Below, piece by piece: positions 7,346-15,532 of a stretch of 16,896 nucleotides of DNA. Positions within the stretch are counted from its first letter, which is position 1. Every line of letters begins with the position of its first letter. The notes beneath the pieces are model-generated. The model saw nothing but the letters and a program-made list of their open reading frames with translations, was not told the DNA's origin and made no database searches. The translations under genes and the position numbers were made by a program. Location: contig JAMORN010000305.1 of the NCBI GenBank assembly GCA_027063545.1, positions 1-16,896 of the forward strand. Direction: 5' to 3'. Source of the DNA: JAMORN01 sp027063545 [NCBI: bacterium] (GTDB lineage: Bacteria > JAMORN01).

Positions 7346-9208
7346 TTAAATATATTTATTTTTCTTTAAATAAACTAAAAGAACCTGAATATCTGCTGGT
7401 GTTACTCCATCAATTCTTGAAGCTTGACCTAAATTTATCGGTCTAATTTTTTGAAGCTTTTCCTTTGCTTCATTTAAAAGTCCATCTATTTTTGTATAAT
7501 CTATATCATCAGGAAGTTTTATATTTTCATATATTTTGAATTTCTCAATTCTTTCTTTTTCTTTTTTTATATAACCTTCATACTTTATTTCAACTTCTAC
7601 TTTTGTTTTTACAAGTTTATTAAAATATTCTTTTATGTTTTCTATTTTTAAAATATCATCTATAGAAATTTCTGGTCTTTTCAAAAACTCTTTATATTTA
7701 ATTTTTTGTTTTAATTTTGGCTTTTCTTTTTCTTCTAAAATTAAATTTACCTTTTCTATATTAACAGATGTCTTTGATAAAAATTCTTTAAGTTTATAAG
7801 CTTTCCAAAGATTATCTAAAACTATATCTATCTCTTCTTTTGTTAAAAATCTATGTTCTTTTGAATATTTAAGAAGTCTTTTATCTACATTATCTATTCT
7901 TAAATTAAGTCTATATTCTGCTCTTGATGTAAACATTCTATATGGCTCTGTTATCTCTTTTGATACTATTTCATCTATAAGAATACCTATATAACTCTCA
8001 CTTCTATCTAATATAAAAGGTTCTTTTCCCATAATTTTAAAAGCTGCATTTATACCTGCAATTAATCCTTGAGCTGCTGCCTCTTCATATCCTGAGGTTC
8101 CATTTATCTGTCCTGCAACATAAAGATTTTTTACTTTTTTTGTTTCAAGGGTATGCTTTATTTGAAATGGTTCTAAACAATCATATTCTATAGCATAAGC
8201 AGGTTTTAAAATCTTAGCATTTTCAAGTCCTGGTATTGTTCTCATAGCTTCTTCAATTATATGTTCAGGAAGAGAAGAAGAAAAACCATTTAAATAATAT
8301 TCATCTAAAAATATACTTTCTGGTTCTACAAATATATGATGTCTATTTCTTTCTGGAAAATTCTTCAATTTATCTTCAATAGAAGGACAATATCTAGGAC
8401 TAGAGGCTTTTATTAGACCTGTAAATAAAGGAGAATAAGCAAAACCTTTTCTTAAAATCTTATGAGTTTCTTCATTGGTATGAGTAAGATAACATGGTAT
8501 ATTATATTTTGATTTTTCCTTTTCAAAAAAGGAAAAATACCAAGGATCTTCATCTCCTGGTTGTATTTCCATTTTAGAAAAATCTATAGAATGTCCAGCA
8601 ACTCTCGGTGGGGTTCCTGTTTTAAATCTTCTTAATTTTATTCCTGCATCTATTAAAGACTTTGATATACCTTCTGCTGATGAATCATTATCCCTTCCAC
8701 CAGCCCATTTTCTTAATCCTATAAAAAGTCTTCCTTTCATAAATGTTCCTGTAGTTAAAATTACTGCTTTAGCATAAAACTCTGTCCCTGTTTGAGTCCT
8801 AACACCATAAACTTCACCATTCTTTACTAAAATTTCTTCAACCATTGCCTGATAAACATCTAAATAATCCATATTTTGAATTACTTTTTTCATCTCAACT
8901 TTATAAAGCATTTTATCGCTTTGACATCTTGGACTCCAAACAGCAGGACCTTTTGATCTATTTAATAACTTAAATTGTAATGCTGTTTTATCAGCAATTC
9001 TTCCCATTAAACCACCAAGCATATCTATTTCCATAACTATCTGACCTTTAGCAACACCTCCTATAGAAGGATTACATGACATATGAGCAATATTATCTAG
9101 ATTTGAAGTTAAAAGAAGCGTTTCCATTTTAAGACGAGCTGCAATATTTGCTGCTTCAATACCTGCATGTCCGGCGCCAACTACTATTATATCATAATTT
9201 TTTTTCAT
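7346..9208 (-). CDS. mnmG: tRNA uridine 5-carboxymethylaminomethyl modification enzyme MnmG
   Basis: MnmG (GidA) works with MnmE to add (carboxymethyl)aminomethyl groups to the wobble uridine 34 of certain tRNAs, using FAD, NADH and a folate carbon. The 620-residue protein starts with the FAD-binding motif [12 protein letters not shown] (9-20) and contains the family signatures [11 protein letters not shown] and [19 protein letters not shown] in the middle and [18 protein letters not shown] near 370-390, followed by the Lys-rich C-terminal helical domain that ends with [15 protein letters not shown]. Length is normal. It starts four bases after the mnmE stop and is served by AGGA in the end of mnmE, so the two partners are translated together. 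Confidence 0.97.
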   Translation of the reverse strand: MKKNYDIIVVGAGHAGIEAANIAARLKMETLLLTSNLDNIAHMSCNPSIGGVAKGQIVMEIDMLGGLMGRIADKTALQFKLLNRSKGPAVWSPRCQSDKMLYKVEMKKVIQNMDYLDVYQAMVEEILVKNGEVYGVRTQTGTEFYAKAVILTTGTFMKGRLFIGLRKWAGGRDNDSSAEGISKSLIDAGIKLRRFKTGTPPRVAGHSIDFSKMEIQPGDEDPWYFSFFEKEKSKYNIPCYLTHTNEETHKILRKGFAYSPLFTGLIKASSPRYCPSIEDKLKNFPERNRHHIFVEPESIFLDEYYLNGFSSSLPEHIIEEAMRTIPGLENAKILKPAYAIEYDCLEPFQIKHTLETKKVKNLYVAGQINGTSGYEEAAAQGLIAGINAAFKIMGKEPFILDRSESYIGILIDEIVSKEITEPYRMFTSRAEYRLNLRIDNVDKRLLKYSKEHRFLTKEEIDIVLDNLWKAYKLKEFLSKTSVNIEKVNLILEEKEKPKLKQKIKYKEFLKRPEISIDDILKIENIKEYFNKLVKTKVEVEIKYEGYIKKEKERIEKFKIYENIKLPDDIDYTKIDGLLNEAKEKLQKIRPINLGQASRIDGVTPADIQVLLVYLKKNKYI

Positions 9209-9212
9209 AACA

Positions 9213-10586
9213 CTATTTTCCTATACAAAAATTTGAAAATATTTTATCTAATATATCCTCATCTGTAATTCTTCCATAAAGTTCATCAAATAAAGATAAA
9301 ATATTTCTAATATGATAAGCTATTAAATCTGATGTTAAAATATTAAAGTTTTCCTTTAATTCTAAAATTTCTTTTTTTATATCCTCAAGTATTGACTTAT
9401 GTCTAAGATTATACAAATTAAAATCCTCTTTTAAAACATCCTTATAGTGTTTTAATATATTTTCTTTTATAAAATTTATAAGTTTTTCTCTATCTTCCTC
9501 TTTTATTGCTGAAATTTTTACATAAGGATTTTTAAAGTTTATTTTACTATTTTCTTTATATAAGTCTAGTTTATTATAAACATATAAAACTTTTATATCT
9601 TTATCTTTTAAAATTTCATCTATATATAAATCATTTTCATCTTCATCTCTTGATAAATCTTTAACTACTAAAACAAAATCTGCATATTCTAACTCTTTTA
9701 ATGTTTTTTCTATTCCTATTTTTTCAATTTCATCTTCTGTTCTTCTTATACCTGCAGTATCTAAAATTGTTATCTTTATACCATCAATGTAAAAACTATC
9801 CTCAATTATATCGCGGGTTGTTCCTTCTTTATGAAAAACTATAGCCTTTTCTTTTTTTAATAATAGGTTCATTATTGAAGATTTTCCTACATTTGGTTTT
9901 CCTATAATTAACATATTAAAGCCTTTATCTAAATTATTTAAACTTATAATATATTCTATATTTTTATCAATATTTTTTTCTATTTCTGAAATTAGATTTA
10001 AAAGTTCATCTTTATTTAAATACTCATTTTCTTCCTCTTCAAAATCAACAATAGCCTCAATATTATATAAAATATTAATAAGCTTTTCTCTTAATTTATA
10101 TAATACATCTTCTTTCAATTCTTTATTTAAAACTTTTAAATATTTTTTGTATGTAAGTTCGTTGGATGAAGATATAAGTTTTTCAATAGATTCTGCTTGA
10201 AGAAGCTCTATCTTTCCATTTAAAAAAGCCCTTTGTGTAAATTCTCCAGGTTTTGCTAGCCTTGCTCCTTTTTTTAATAATAATTCTAATATTCTATTAG
10301 AAATAAAATCTCCTCCATGTGTATGAATCTCAAAAGAATCTTCTCCTGTATATGAATTAGGCTCTTTAAAGAAAAAAACAATAACATCATCTAAAACTTC
10401 ATTATTTTCATCTATTATTTTTGTATAATAAACTTTTCTTGGTGATATTATCTTTTCTGGATTTATTACAATACTTTTTAATAAATCAATACTTCCTTTT
10501 CCTGAAACTCTTATAACAGCAATAGCACCAACACCTTTTGGGGTTGCTATTGCTGTTATTATATCTTCTTTATATAGTTTTTTCAT
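9213..10586 (-). CDS. mnmE: tRNA modification GTPase MnmE
   Basis: MnmE (TrmE) is the GTPase partner of MnmG in wobble-uridine modification. The 457 residues comprise an N-terminal folate-binding domain (about 1-120, with DTIAA-like [22 protein letters not shown]), a helical domain split by the G domain, and the G domain with GKPNVGKS (229-236), TTRD (256-259), DTAG (276-279) and NKLD further on. The C terminus is CIGK with the conserved Cys454. All expected motifs are present. The ATG at 10586 has no ribosome-binding site: the 19-base gap to yidC is almost entirely filled by a parS site, so initiation may depend on coupling to yidC or on an A-rich unstructured start. Confidence 0.97.
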   Translation of the reverse strand: MKKLYKEDIITAIATPKGVGAIAVIRVSGKGSIDLLKSIVINPEKIISPRKVYYTKIIDENNEVLDDVIVFFFKEPNSYTGEDSFEIHTHGGDFISNRILELLLKKGARLAKPGEFTQRAFLNGKIELLQAESIEKLISSSNELTYKKYLKVLNKELKEDVLYKLREKLINILYNIEAIVDFEEEENEYLNKDELLNLISEIEKNIDKNIEYIISLNNLDKGFNMLIIGKPNVGKSSIMNLLLKKEKAIVFHKEGTTRDIIEDSFYIDGIKITILDTAGIRRTEDEIEKIGIEKTLKELEYADFVLVVKDLSRDEDENDLYIDEILKDKDIKVLYVYNKLDLYKENSKINFKNPYVKISAIKEEDREKLINFIKENILKHYKDVLKEDFNLYNLRHKSILEDIKKEILELKENFNILTSDLIAYHIRNILSLFDELYGRITDEDILDKIFSNFCIGK

Positions 10587-10588
10587 AA

Positions 10589-10604
10589 TGTTTCACATGA
10601 AACA
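10589..10604. promoter_or_regulatory. parS centromere site 2, between yidC and mnmE
   Basis: TGTTTCACATGAAACA, one base from the canonical parS palindrome and the exact reverse complement of the site at 6869..6884. It fills the yidC-mnmE gap: one base separates it from the yidC stop and two from the mnmE start, so it replaces the normal Shine-Dalgarno position. The gene often found here in other bacteria (jag/khpB) is absent. Confidence 0.88.
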
Positions 10605-10605
10605 T

Positions 10606-12201
10606 TTATTTATATTTTCTCTCTATCCAATATTGTTGAATTAAAGATAATAAATTATATGTTCCCCAGTAAAGATTTAAACCTACTGACATATTAGAGA
10701 AAATAAAATACATAAAAACACTCATAAAAGTAGGCATAAATTTTTGTTTTGGATCTTTTATACTCATAGACATTTGAATATACATAAATACAGTTGATAA
10801 AAATACTATTAAACCAAATTTAAAAGGACCTATTGAAAAAAGGACTTCTGGCTGGCTTAAATCTTTTATCCATAAAATAAATTCTGCTTGTCTAAATTGA
10901 AATGCTCCTCTAAAAACACTATACAAAGCAAAAAATATTGGCATTTGTATTAATATAGGTAAACATCCTCCAAAAGGATTAACACCATGTTGTTGGTACA
11001 CCTTCATCATCTCCATTTGCATTCTTTTAGGATCATTTTTATATTTTTCCTGAATTGATTTTATTATAGGCTGAACTTGTTGTAATTTTTTAGAAGATTC
11101 CATAGATTTATGATTAAGAGGTGAAAGTATTAATTTTAAGAATATTGTAAATATTATAATAACAAGACCCCAGTTAGGTATAAATCCATATAGTTTTATT
11201 GTTATCCATAAAATTAAATCTGATAAAGGCTGAATAATTCTTGCTCCAAACCTTCCAAGATTAGATAAACCATATCCATATTTTTTTAAAAGATATTTAT
11301 CAACAGGTGTTGCTATAATAGCATAAGAAAAGTTTATATTATTTTTATCAAACAATGTTATAGAGTTATCTATATTAAAGTTTATAAATTTTCTTTTACT
11401 ATTAATATTTAAATTATAATTTATTTCTCCAGAATATTTTTTATCTTTAAAATCAAATATCATTCCTCCCCAAAAGTATTTTGTTCTTATTCCATCCCAA
11501 AAGTTTTTAACCTCAACTAAATTTATAGTTTCTGATTTAGATTTTTTTATTTGATCAAGTTCTTCATTTACATAAAAAACACCTGCTGCATAATTTTTAT
11601 CATCATTATCATTAAATTTTGTAAAACCATTCAATATAAAAGATAATTGATCTATATTATTTTTTGATTTTATATTTAAACTAACCTTTATTAAATAATC
11701 ATTTTTTGGTATATTATATTTTTTTTCTATAACTTTTAAACTATCATTATATAAAAAACTTAAAATATAAGAAGAATCTGTAGAGTCTATTTTTATATTA
11801 TATATAAGTATTGTATCTGAATTTTTATCTAGTTTTATACTGTTTATTTTTGATTTTTCAAAAAGTACTATATTATTCTTTCTTGAATTATCAAAGTATT
11901 CATTAAATACTAATTTTTTTATTAAAGCACCTTTATTAGAAAATAAAAGAGTATATTTTTGTGTTTTTATTAATATCTCTTTTTCTTTTATATCTTTATT
12001 ACTTTTTAAAGTATCTGATAATTTATTTATTGTTGTATCTTGTAATAATAAAGAATCTTTTATTTCTTTTGATGTGTTTGATAATGTATTAACAGGCTTA
12101 TCTTTTATATGAAGAATATTTTCCCTATACCATTTTGTATTTGTGATAATTAAAATTAAAATTATTAAACTGAATGCTATTATATAATTTTTTTTAAACA
12201 T
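10606..12201 (-). CDS. yidC: Membrane protein insertase YidC (large, diderm type)
   Basis: YidC inserts and folds inner-membrane proteins, including ATP synthase subunit c, alone or with the Sec translocon. The 531 residues have an N-terminal membrane helix (about 6-21), a long periplasmic P1-type beta domain (about 25-315), and the conserved five-helix core from about 320, with KLILSPLNHKSMESSKKLQQVQP, QQHGVNPFGGCLPILIQMPIFFALY and a Tyr/Trp-rich last helix. The P1 domain indicates a two-membrane envelope. The hydrophilic-groove arginine (R366 of E. coli) aligns with Lys356, a charge-conserving change. A GGAG precedes the ATG. It sits between yidD and mnmE in the standard rpmH-rnpA-yidD-yidC order, without jag. 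Confidence 0.96.
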   Translation of the reverse strand: MFKKNYIIAFSLIILILIITNTKWYRENILHIKDKPVNTLSNTSKEIKDSLLLQDTTINKLSDTLKSNKDIKEKEILIKTQKYTLLFSNKGALIKKLVFNEYFDNSRKNNIVLFEKSKINSIKLDKNSDTILIYNIKIDSTDSSYILSFLYNDSLKVIEKKYNIPKNDYLIKVSLNIKSKNNIDQLSFILNGFTKFNDNDDKNYAAGVFYVNEELDQIKKSKSETINLVEVKNFWDGIRTKYFWGGMIFDFKDKKYSGEINYNLNINSKRKFINFNIDNSITLFDKNNINFSYAIIATPVDKYLLKKYGYGLSNLGRFGARIIQPLSDLILWITIKLYGFIPNWGLVIIIFTIFLKLILSPLNHKSMESSKKLQQVQPIIKSIQEKYKNDPKRMQMEMMKVYQQHGVNPFGGCLPILIQMPIFFALYSVFRGAFQFRQAEFILWIKDLSQPEVLFSIGPFKFGLIVFLSTVFMYIQMSMSIKDPKQKFMPTFMSVFMYFIFSNMSVGLNLYWGTYNLLSLIQQYWIERKYK

Positions 12202-12224
12202 ATATACTCCTTTTATTTTATTAT

Positions 12225-12473
12225 TTATGGTAGATCAATTCCGCCTTTAGAGTAAGGATTACATCTTAAAACTCTCCAAGTAGTTTTATATGTTGCTTTG
12301 AAAATATTATACTTTTTATACGATTCTATAGCATAATCAGAACATGTAGGATAATATCTACAATGAAAAGGTGTATAGGGTGATATAAATTTTTTATAAA
12401 ATTGTATTATTTTTATTATTAAATTCTTTATTAATTTTTCTATAGTTTTCAATAAGGAAATTATATACTTCAT
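12225..12473 (-). CDS. yidD: Membrane protein insertion efficiency factor YidD
   Basis: A small peripheral membrane protein thought to assist YidC-dependent insertion. The 82 residues contain the family core QFYKKFISPYTPFHCRYYPTCSDYAI (about 24-49) and WRVLRCNPYSKGGIDLP at the C terminus, with the three conserved cysteines of CRYYPTCS and LRC. The N terminus is a Lys/Ile-rich amphipathic stretch. With the ATG at 12473 the gene overlaps the end of rnpA by 80 bp in another frame. A TTG seven codons later is an alternative start but would still leave a long overlap. Only a weak AGAG lies upstream, so coupling to rnpA is likely. Confidence 0.92.
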   Translation of the reverse strand: MKYIISLLKTIEKLIKNLIIKIIQFYKKFISPYTPFHCRYYPTCSDYAIESYKKYNIFKATYKTTWRVLRCNPYSKGGIDLP

Positions 12474-12819
12474 TTTTTACTCTATTAAAGTCTATATTTT
12501 TATTTGTATTATTTTTCACCAAAACAAATATTGTATAATTCTTATAAAACTCTTTTAGATCTTTATTATTATAAAAAATTTCTCTAAAACTCTCTTTTAT
12601 TAATCTTTTTATTCTATTTCTATAAACAGATTTAGCAAATTTTCTTTTTACAATAATACCTATTATAGGTAAATTTAATAAATAATTATATTCTTTTTCT
12701 TTTAAAAATGTCAAAATATCTTTTTTAAGTAAATATATAATAAAGTTTTGAGTATAAATTTTTTTTGATTTTTTTATATAATTAAAAAATCTCTTATTTG
12801 CTGTGTAAAAATATTTCAT
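12394..12819 (-). CDS. rnpA: Ribonuclease P protein component
   Basis: Protein subunit of RNase P, which trims the 5' leader of tRNAs together with the catalytic RNA. The 141-residue basic protein has the N-terminal NKRFFNYIKKSKKIYTQNFIIYLL segment and the diagnostic RNR motif (YRNRIKRLIKESFRE, R67-N68-R69), preceded by the usual strand GIIVKRKFAKS. It is somewhat longer than typical (about 110-125) because of a Lys/Asn-rich C-terminal tail, whose coding region is also the start of yidD. The ATG follows the rpmH stop by 13 bases; no clear Shine-Dalgarno sequence is present. Position after rpmH is almost universal in bacteria. Confidence 0.93.
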   Translation of the reverse strand: MKYFYTANKRFFNYIKKSKKIYTQNFIIYLLKKDILTFLKEKEYNYLLNLPIIGIIVKRKFAKSVYRNRIKRLIKESFREIFYNNKDLKEFYKNYTIFVLVKNNTNKNIDFNRVKNEVYNFLIENYRKINKEFNNKNNTIL

Positions 12820-12832
12820 TAAGGTTTTAATA

Positions 12833-12970
12833 CTAAACTGTTGTTAATCTTTTTCTACCCTTTCTTCTTCTTCTATTTATAACTTCTCTACCAGATTTTG
12901 TCCTCATTCTTGCTAAAAATCCATGTTTTCTTTTTGCTTTCTTTATATGTGGTTGATATGTCCTCTTCAT
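12833..12970 (-). CDS. rpmH: 50S ribosomal protein L34
   Basis: A 45-residue, very basic ribosomal protein of the large subunit. I translated it from the sequence: it begins [20 protein letters not shown], continues [22 protein letters not shown] and ends TTV with TAG. This matches the L34 consensus nearly end to end. Position 8 is His and the following segment is IKKAK where SKRKR-type residues are common. The ATG at 12970 follows a strong AGGGAGG (12975..12981). It is the first gene of the leftward run and divergent from dnaA, the classical arrangement at bacterial origins. Confidence 0.97.
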   Translation of the reverse strand: MKRTYQPHIKKAKRKHGFLARMRTKSGREVINRRRRKGRKRLTTV

Positions 12971-13064
12971 ATATCCCTCCCTTAAATTTATTTTTTTTAT
13001 TTTTTATTTAAAAAAGTTATTTTTATGTATAAAAATAATAAAAATATTAAATTTTTACAAGAAT
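12971..13064. promoter_or_regulatory. Divergent rpmH/dnaA promoter region
   Basis: These 94 bases separate two divergently transcribed genes and must hold promoters for both. Apart from the rpmH ribosome-binding site the DNA is almost pure A+T. TGTATAAAAAT (13026..13036) could act as an extended -10 element toward dnaA, and TTGTAA on the opposite strand (13055..13060) as a -35 toward rpmH, but the composition makes such matches cheap. No ribosome-binding site is visible before dnaA and no TTATTAACA nonamer is found here. Confidence 0.5.
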
Positions 13065-14117
13065 ATGTATTATTATTTAGAATCTCAAGTATTAGAGCAT
13101 TATACATTTGATAATTTAATAGAAGGTAGAACTAATTCTGCAGCTATTATTGCGGGAAAAACAATAGTTAATGATTTAAAAAAACAGATTCCATATAATC
13201 CTCTTCTTATTGTTGGAGATTATGGTTCAGGAAAAACTCATATATTAAATGCTATAGGAAATTATGCTAAACAAAAATATAAAAATATAAATATCGCTTA
13301 TATAAGAGGAGATTTATTTATTAATGATGTTATAGAAGCTATAAAAAATAAAGAAATAGAAAAATTAGAAAATTTTTATAAAAAATTAGATATACTACTT
13401 TTTGATGATATTCATAAATTTATAGAGCAAAATACATCTTTAGCTCAAGATATTTTCTTTAATATATATGAATATTTATACAACAAAAATAAAAAAATAG
13501 TTATAAGTTCTCTTTATGATATAAATAAATTAAAAGAAGGATTAAAAGATAGAATTATAAGTAGATTATCTTCAGGACTTATTATAAAAATAGGTGATTT
13601 TGATTATGAAATAATAATGGCTATTTTAAGAAAAAAAACTGAAAAAATAGAAATATCCAATGATATTTTAGATTATATAATAAAAACTTTAAAAACAAAT
13701 AATATTAGAAACTATGAAGGTATAATAAATAAAATTATAAGTTTTTCTATAGGAACAAAAAAAGAAATAAATCTTGAATTAGTAAAAGATATAATAAATA
13801 AAGATAAGACTATTAAAAAAATTTCAAATATTATAACACCTGATGAAATTATAGATGTTGTTAGTAAGTTTTTTAAGATTAATAAAAGATTAATAATAGA
13901 AAAAAATAGAAGAAAAGAAGTAATAATACCAAGAAAAATTGCTATATATTTATCAACAGAATTAACAAATTATTCTTTAGAATCTATAGGTAAATTTTTT
14001 AATAGAGACCATGCGACAGTAATCTATTCTAGAGATGAAATCAAAAAGTTAATAAATACTGATGAAACTATTAAAGAAATTGTTAATAAACTAAAAAAAA
14101 TGTTAATAACTGATTAA
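13065..14117 (+). CDS. dnaA: Chromosomal replication initiator DnaA, short form without domains I and II
   Basis: DnaA binds origin boxes and unwinds DNA to start replication. This one has 350 residues and begins directly with the domain III entry pattern HYTFDNLIEGRTN (12-24), so domain I (helicase contact, self-association) and the linker domain II are missing. The AAA+ core is intact: Walker A GDYGSGKT (51-58), Walker B LLFDDIH (111-117), the DRIISRLSSGL segment (162-172) and sensor II NIRNYEGI (213-220). Domain IV (about 258-345) has RRKEVIIPRKIAIYLSTELTNYSLESIGKFFNRDHATVI. The usual GGRDH loop is one residue shorter (NRDH, 313-316). The frame is open upstream but contains no ATG, GTG or TTG back to the rpmH leader, so the short form is probably real. 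No clear ribosome-binding site is visible. Confidence 0.95.
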   Translation: MYYYLESQVLEHYTFDNLIEGRTNSAAIIAGKTIVNDLKKQIPYNPLLIVGDYGSGKTHILNAIGNYAKQKYKNINIAYIRGDLFINDVIEAIKNKEIEKLENFYKKLDILLFDDIHKFIEQNTSLAQDIFFNIYEYLYNKNKKIVISSLYDINKLKEGLKDRIISRLSSGLIIKIGDFDYEIIMAILRKKTEKIEISNDILDYIIKTLKTNNIRNYEGIINKIISFSIGTKKEINLELVKDIINKDKTIKKISNIITPDEIIDVVSKFFKINKRLIIEKNRRKEVIIPRKIAIYLSTELTNYSLESIGKFFNRDHATVIYSRDEIKKLINTDETIKEIVNKLKKMLITD

Positions 14118-14234
14118 ATAAAATCAAAAATTATTAACAAATTATTTGTGATATAGTTTCACTAAAAAAATCTTAATAACTTTTATTAAATAATAATTAA
14201 ATAATTTTTAATAAGATAAAAATTTTTATTAACA
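14081..14234. repeat. Cluster of four TTATTAACA nonamers, candidate DnaA boxes
   Basis: Exact copies lie at 14081..14089 and 14101..14109 (minus orientation, start positions 20 bp apart, in the last codons of dnaA) and at 14131..14139 and 14226..14234 (plus orientation). The last two are part of a longer direct repeat TTATTAACAAATT. The nonamer differs from the classical box TTATCCACA at two central bases. By eye I found one other exact copy in the window (6015..6023, inside parA), about what chance would give, so four within 154 bp is notable. Confidence 0.6.
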
Positions 14235-14404
14235 AATTGACAATTATTTATTATTAAAATTAATATAAATAAATGTTAAAGAATATTATAAGAATTAGGT
14301 ATAAAAATAAAGTCACTTTATTTAATAGAATAAAGTTTTTGATAGATAAAAATTTTTTATTTATTTTTTTATAGCCAACAAAAAGAAAAAAGGAGTATGA
14401 TAAT
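14118..14404. other. Probable replication origin (oriC) between dnaA and dnaN
   Basis: A 287-bp non-coding stretch of extreme A+T content, and the largest gene-free gap in the window. It contains two of the TTATTAACA nonamers, a 13-mer direct repeat GATAAAAATTTTT (14215..14227 and 14345..14357), the 14-bp perfect palindrome ATAAAAATTTTTAT (14216..14229), and a set of pairing AATAAAGT/ACTTTATT repeats (14306..14336). The divergence of all genes on either side, dnaA next to it, and parS sites nearby support an origin. The A+T runs could serve as the unwinding element. The promoter of dnaN should also lie here; I cannot place it with confidence. Confidence 0.72.
14305..14336 (+). promoter_or_regulatory. 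Three-part repeat forming two mutually exclusive hairpins before dnaN
   Basis: AATAAAGT (14306..14313), ACTTTATT (14315..14322) and AATAAAGT (14329..14336) follow one another. The middle element can pair with either flank, and a run of T (14336..14340) follows the second hairpin. This resembles an attenuator geometry, but the stems are A/U-rich and the T run is short. Since it lies in the presumed origin it might instead be a protein-binding repeat. Confidence 0.35.
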
Positions 14405-15532
14405 ATGAAAGTAAGAACTAATATAGGTATTTTAAAAGATTTAATAGATAATGCTCTTCCTATTATTAATCAAAAAGCTCAAATTTTAATTCTTCATAAT
14501 TTTTTAATAAGAGCTAAAAATTCTAGATTAGAAATAGTAGCTACAGATTTAGATATTTCAATTATAGCATATAAAGATGTAGAAGTTTTAGAAGAAGGAG
14601 AAATATTAATAAATGCAAAAAAGTTTGCTGAAATAGTTAAAAATTTTGAAGATGAAGATGAGATTGAGATAATCTCAGATGAAAATTTAAAATTTGAACT
14701 TATAATAGGTAATAGTAAGTTTTCTTTAGTAGGTATAAATTCAGAAGAATTTCCTAAGGTACAATATCCAGAGGATATAAATTATATTATTTCTGTAAAG
14801 GGATTAGCTCTTAATTTTATTATTGATTATACATTATTTGCTGTAAGTAAAGACATAGGAATTTTAACAGGTATAAATTTTGAAATACATAAAGATTTTA
14901 TTAGAATGGTTGGAACAGATAGTCATAAATTAGGTCTTGCTGATTATAAGGATTTAATTGATATAAAAAAACAAGATGAGGATTTTCCTTTAAAATTTGT
15001 TGTTCCAAATAAGGTTGTAAAACACTTATCAGATACAATAGAAGATGATTGGGATATAAATATTGCTTTTAAAGATAATTTTTTAATATTTAATTATGAA
15101 AATATATTATTATCAACAAGATTATTAGAAGGTACATATCCAAATTATGAAGCAGTAATACCAGAAGATAATCAAAATAGTGCAATAATAGAAAGAAAAA
15201 CTTTTATGAATATTATAAAGAGATCTTTAAGTACTTCTGAATCTGGACAATATAAAATTATATTTAAATTTGATTCTACTTTAGAAGTTTATTCTTATGA
15301 TACAGAATTAGGAGCAGAATCTAAACAAGAGCTTTCAATTTCTTATGAAGGTGAGCCTATAGAGATTGCTTTTAATGGAAATTATCTACTTGATATATTA
15401 AAACATATAAAAACAGATGATGTTGAATTTAAAATTGGAGGTTCTTTATCTCCTACTTTAATAAAGCCACTACCACAATCAGAATCAGAAAATGTTATAC
15501 TACTATTAATGCCACTTAGAATAAAAAGTTAA
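14405..15532 (+). CDS. dnaN: DNA polymerase III beta sliding clamp
   Basis: DnaN is the ring-shaped processivity clamp of the replicative polymerase and the docking site for many repair proteins. The 375-residue protein has the three-fold beta-clamp layout: domain 1 begins MKVRTNIGILKDLIDNALPII with ILHNFLIRAKNSRLEIVATDLDISI, domain 2 includes VVPNKVVKHLSD near 200, and domain 3 ends with the conserved SPTLIKPL...ENVILLLMPLRIKS, in which the final M-P-L/M-R pattern forms the peptide-binding pocket. Length is normal. AAGGAG lies about ten bases before the ATG. The stop overlaps the recF start by one base (TAATG). Confidence 0.97.
   Translation: MKVRTNIGILKDLIDNALPIINQKAQILILHNFLIRAKNSRLEIVATDLDISIIAYKDVEVLEEGEILINAKKFAEIVKNFEDEDEIEIISDENLKFELIIGNSKFSLVGINSEEFPKVQYPEDINYIISVKGLALNFIIDYTLFAVSKDIGILTGINFEIHKDFIRMVGTDSHKLGLADYKDLIDIKKQDEDFPLKFVVPNKVVKHLSDTIEDDWDINIAFKDNFLIFNYENILLSTRLLEGTYPNYEAVIPEDNQNSAIIERKTFMNIIKRSLSTSESGQYKIIFKFDSTLEVYSYDTELGAESKQELSISYEGEPIEIAFNGNYLLDILKHIKTDDVEFKIGGSLSPTLIKPLPQSESENVILLLMPLRIKS

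Noticed and set aside
12971-13064. Possible 5' extension of dnaA encoding domain I
   Set aside because: The frame is open but has no ATG, GTG or TTG, is almost pure A+T, and the space up to rpmH is far too short for domain I.
14151-14170. Possible third parS near TAGTTTCACTAAA
   Set aside because: Only the left half matches parS; the right half lacks GTGAAAC.
14215-14229. A+T palindrome ATAAAAATTTTTAT as a terminator for dnaA
   Set aside because: The stem contains only A and T with no loop, so it would be a very weak RNA hairpin; it is more likely part of the origin's A+T-rich DNA.
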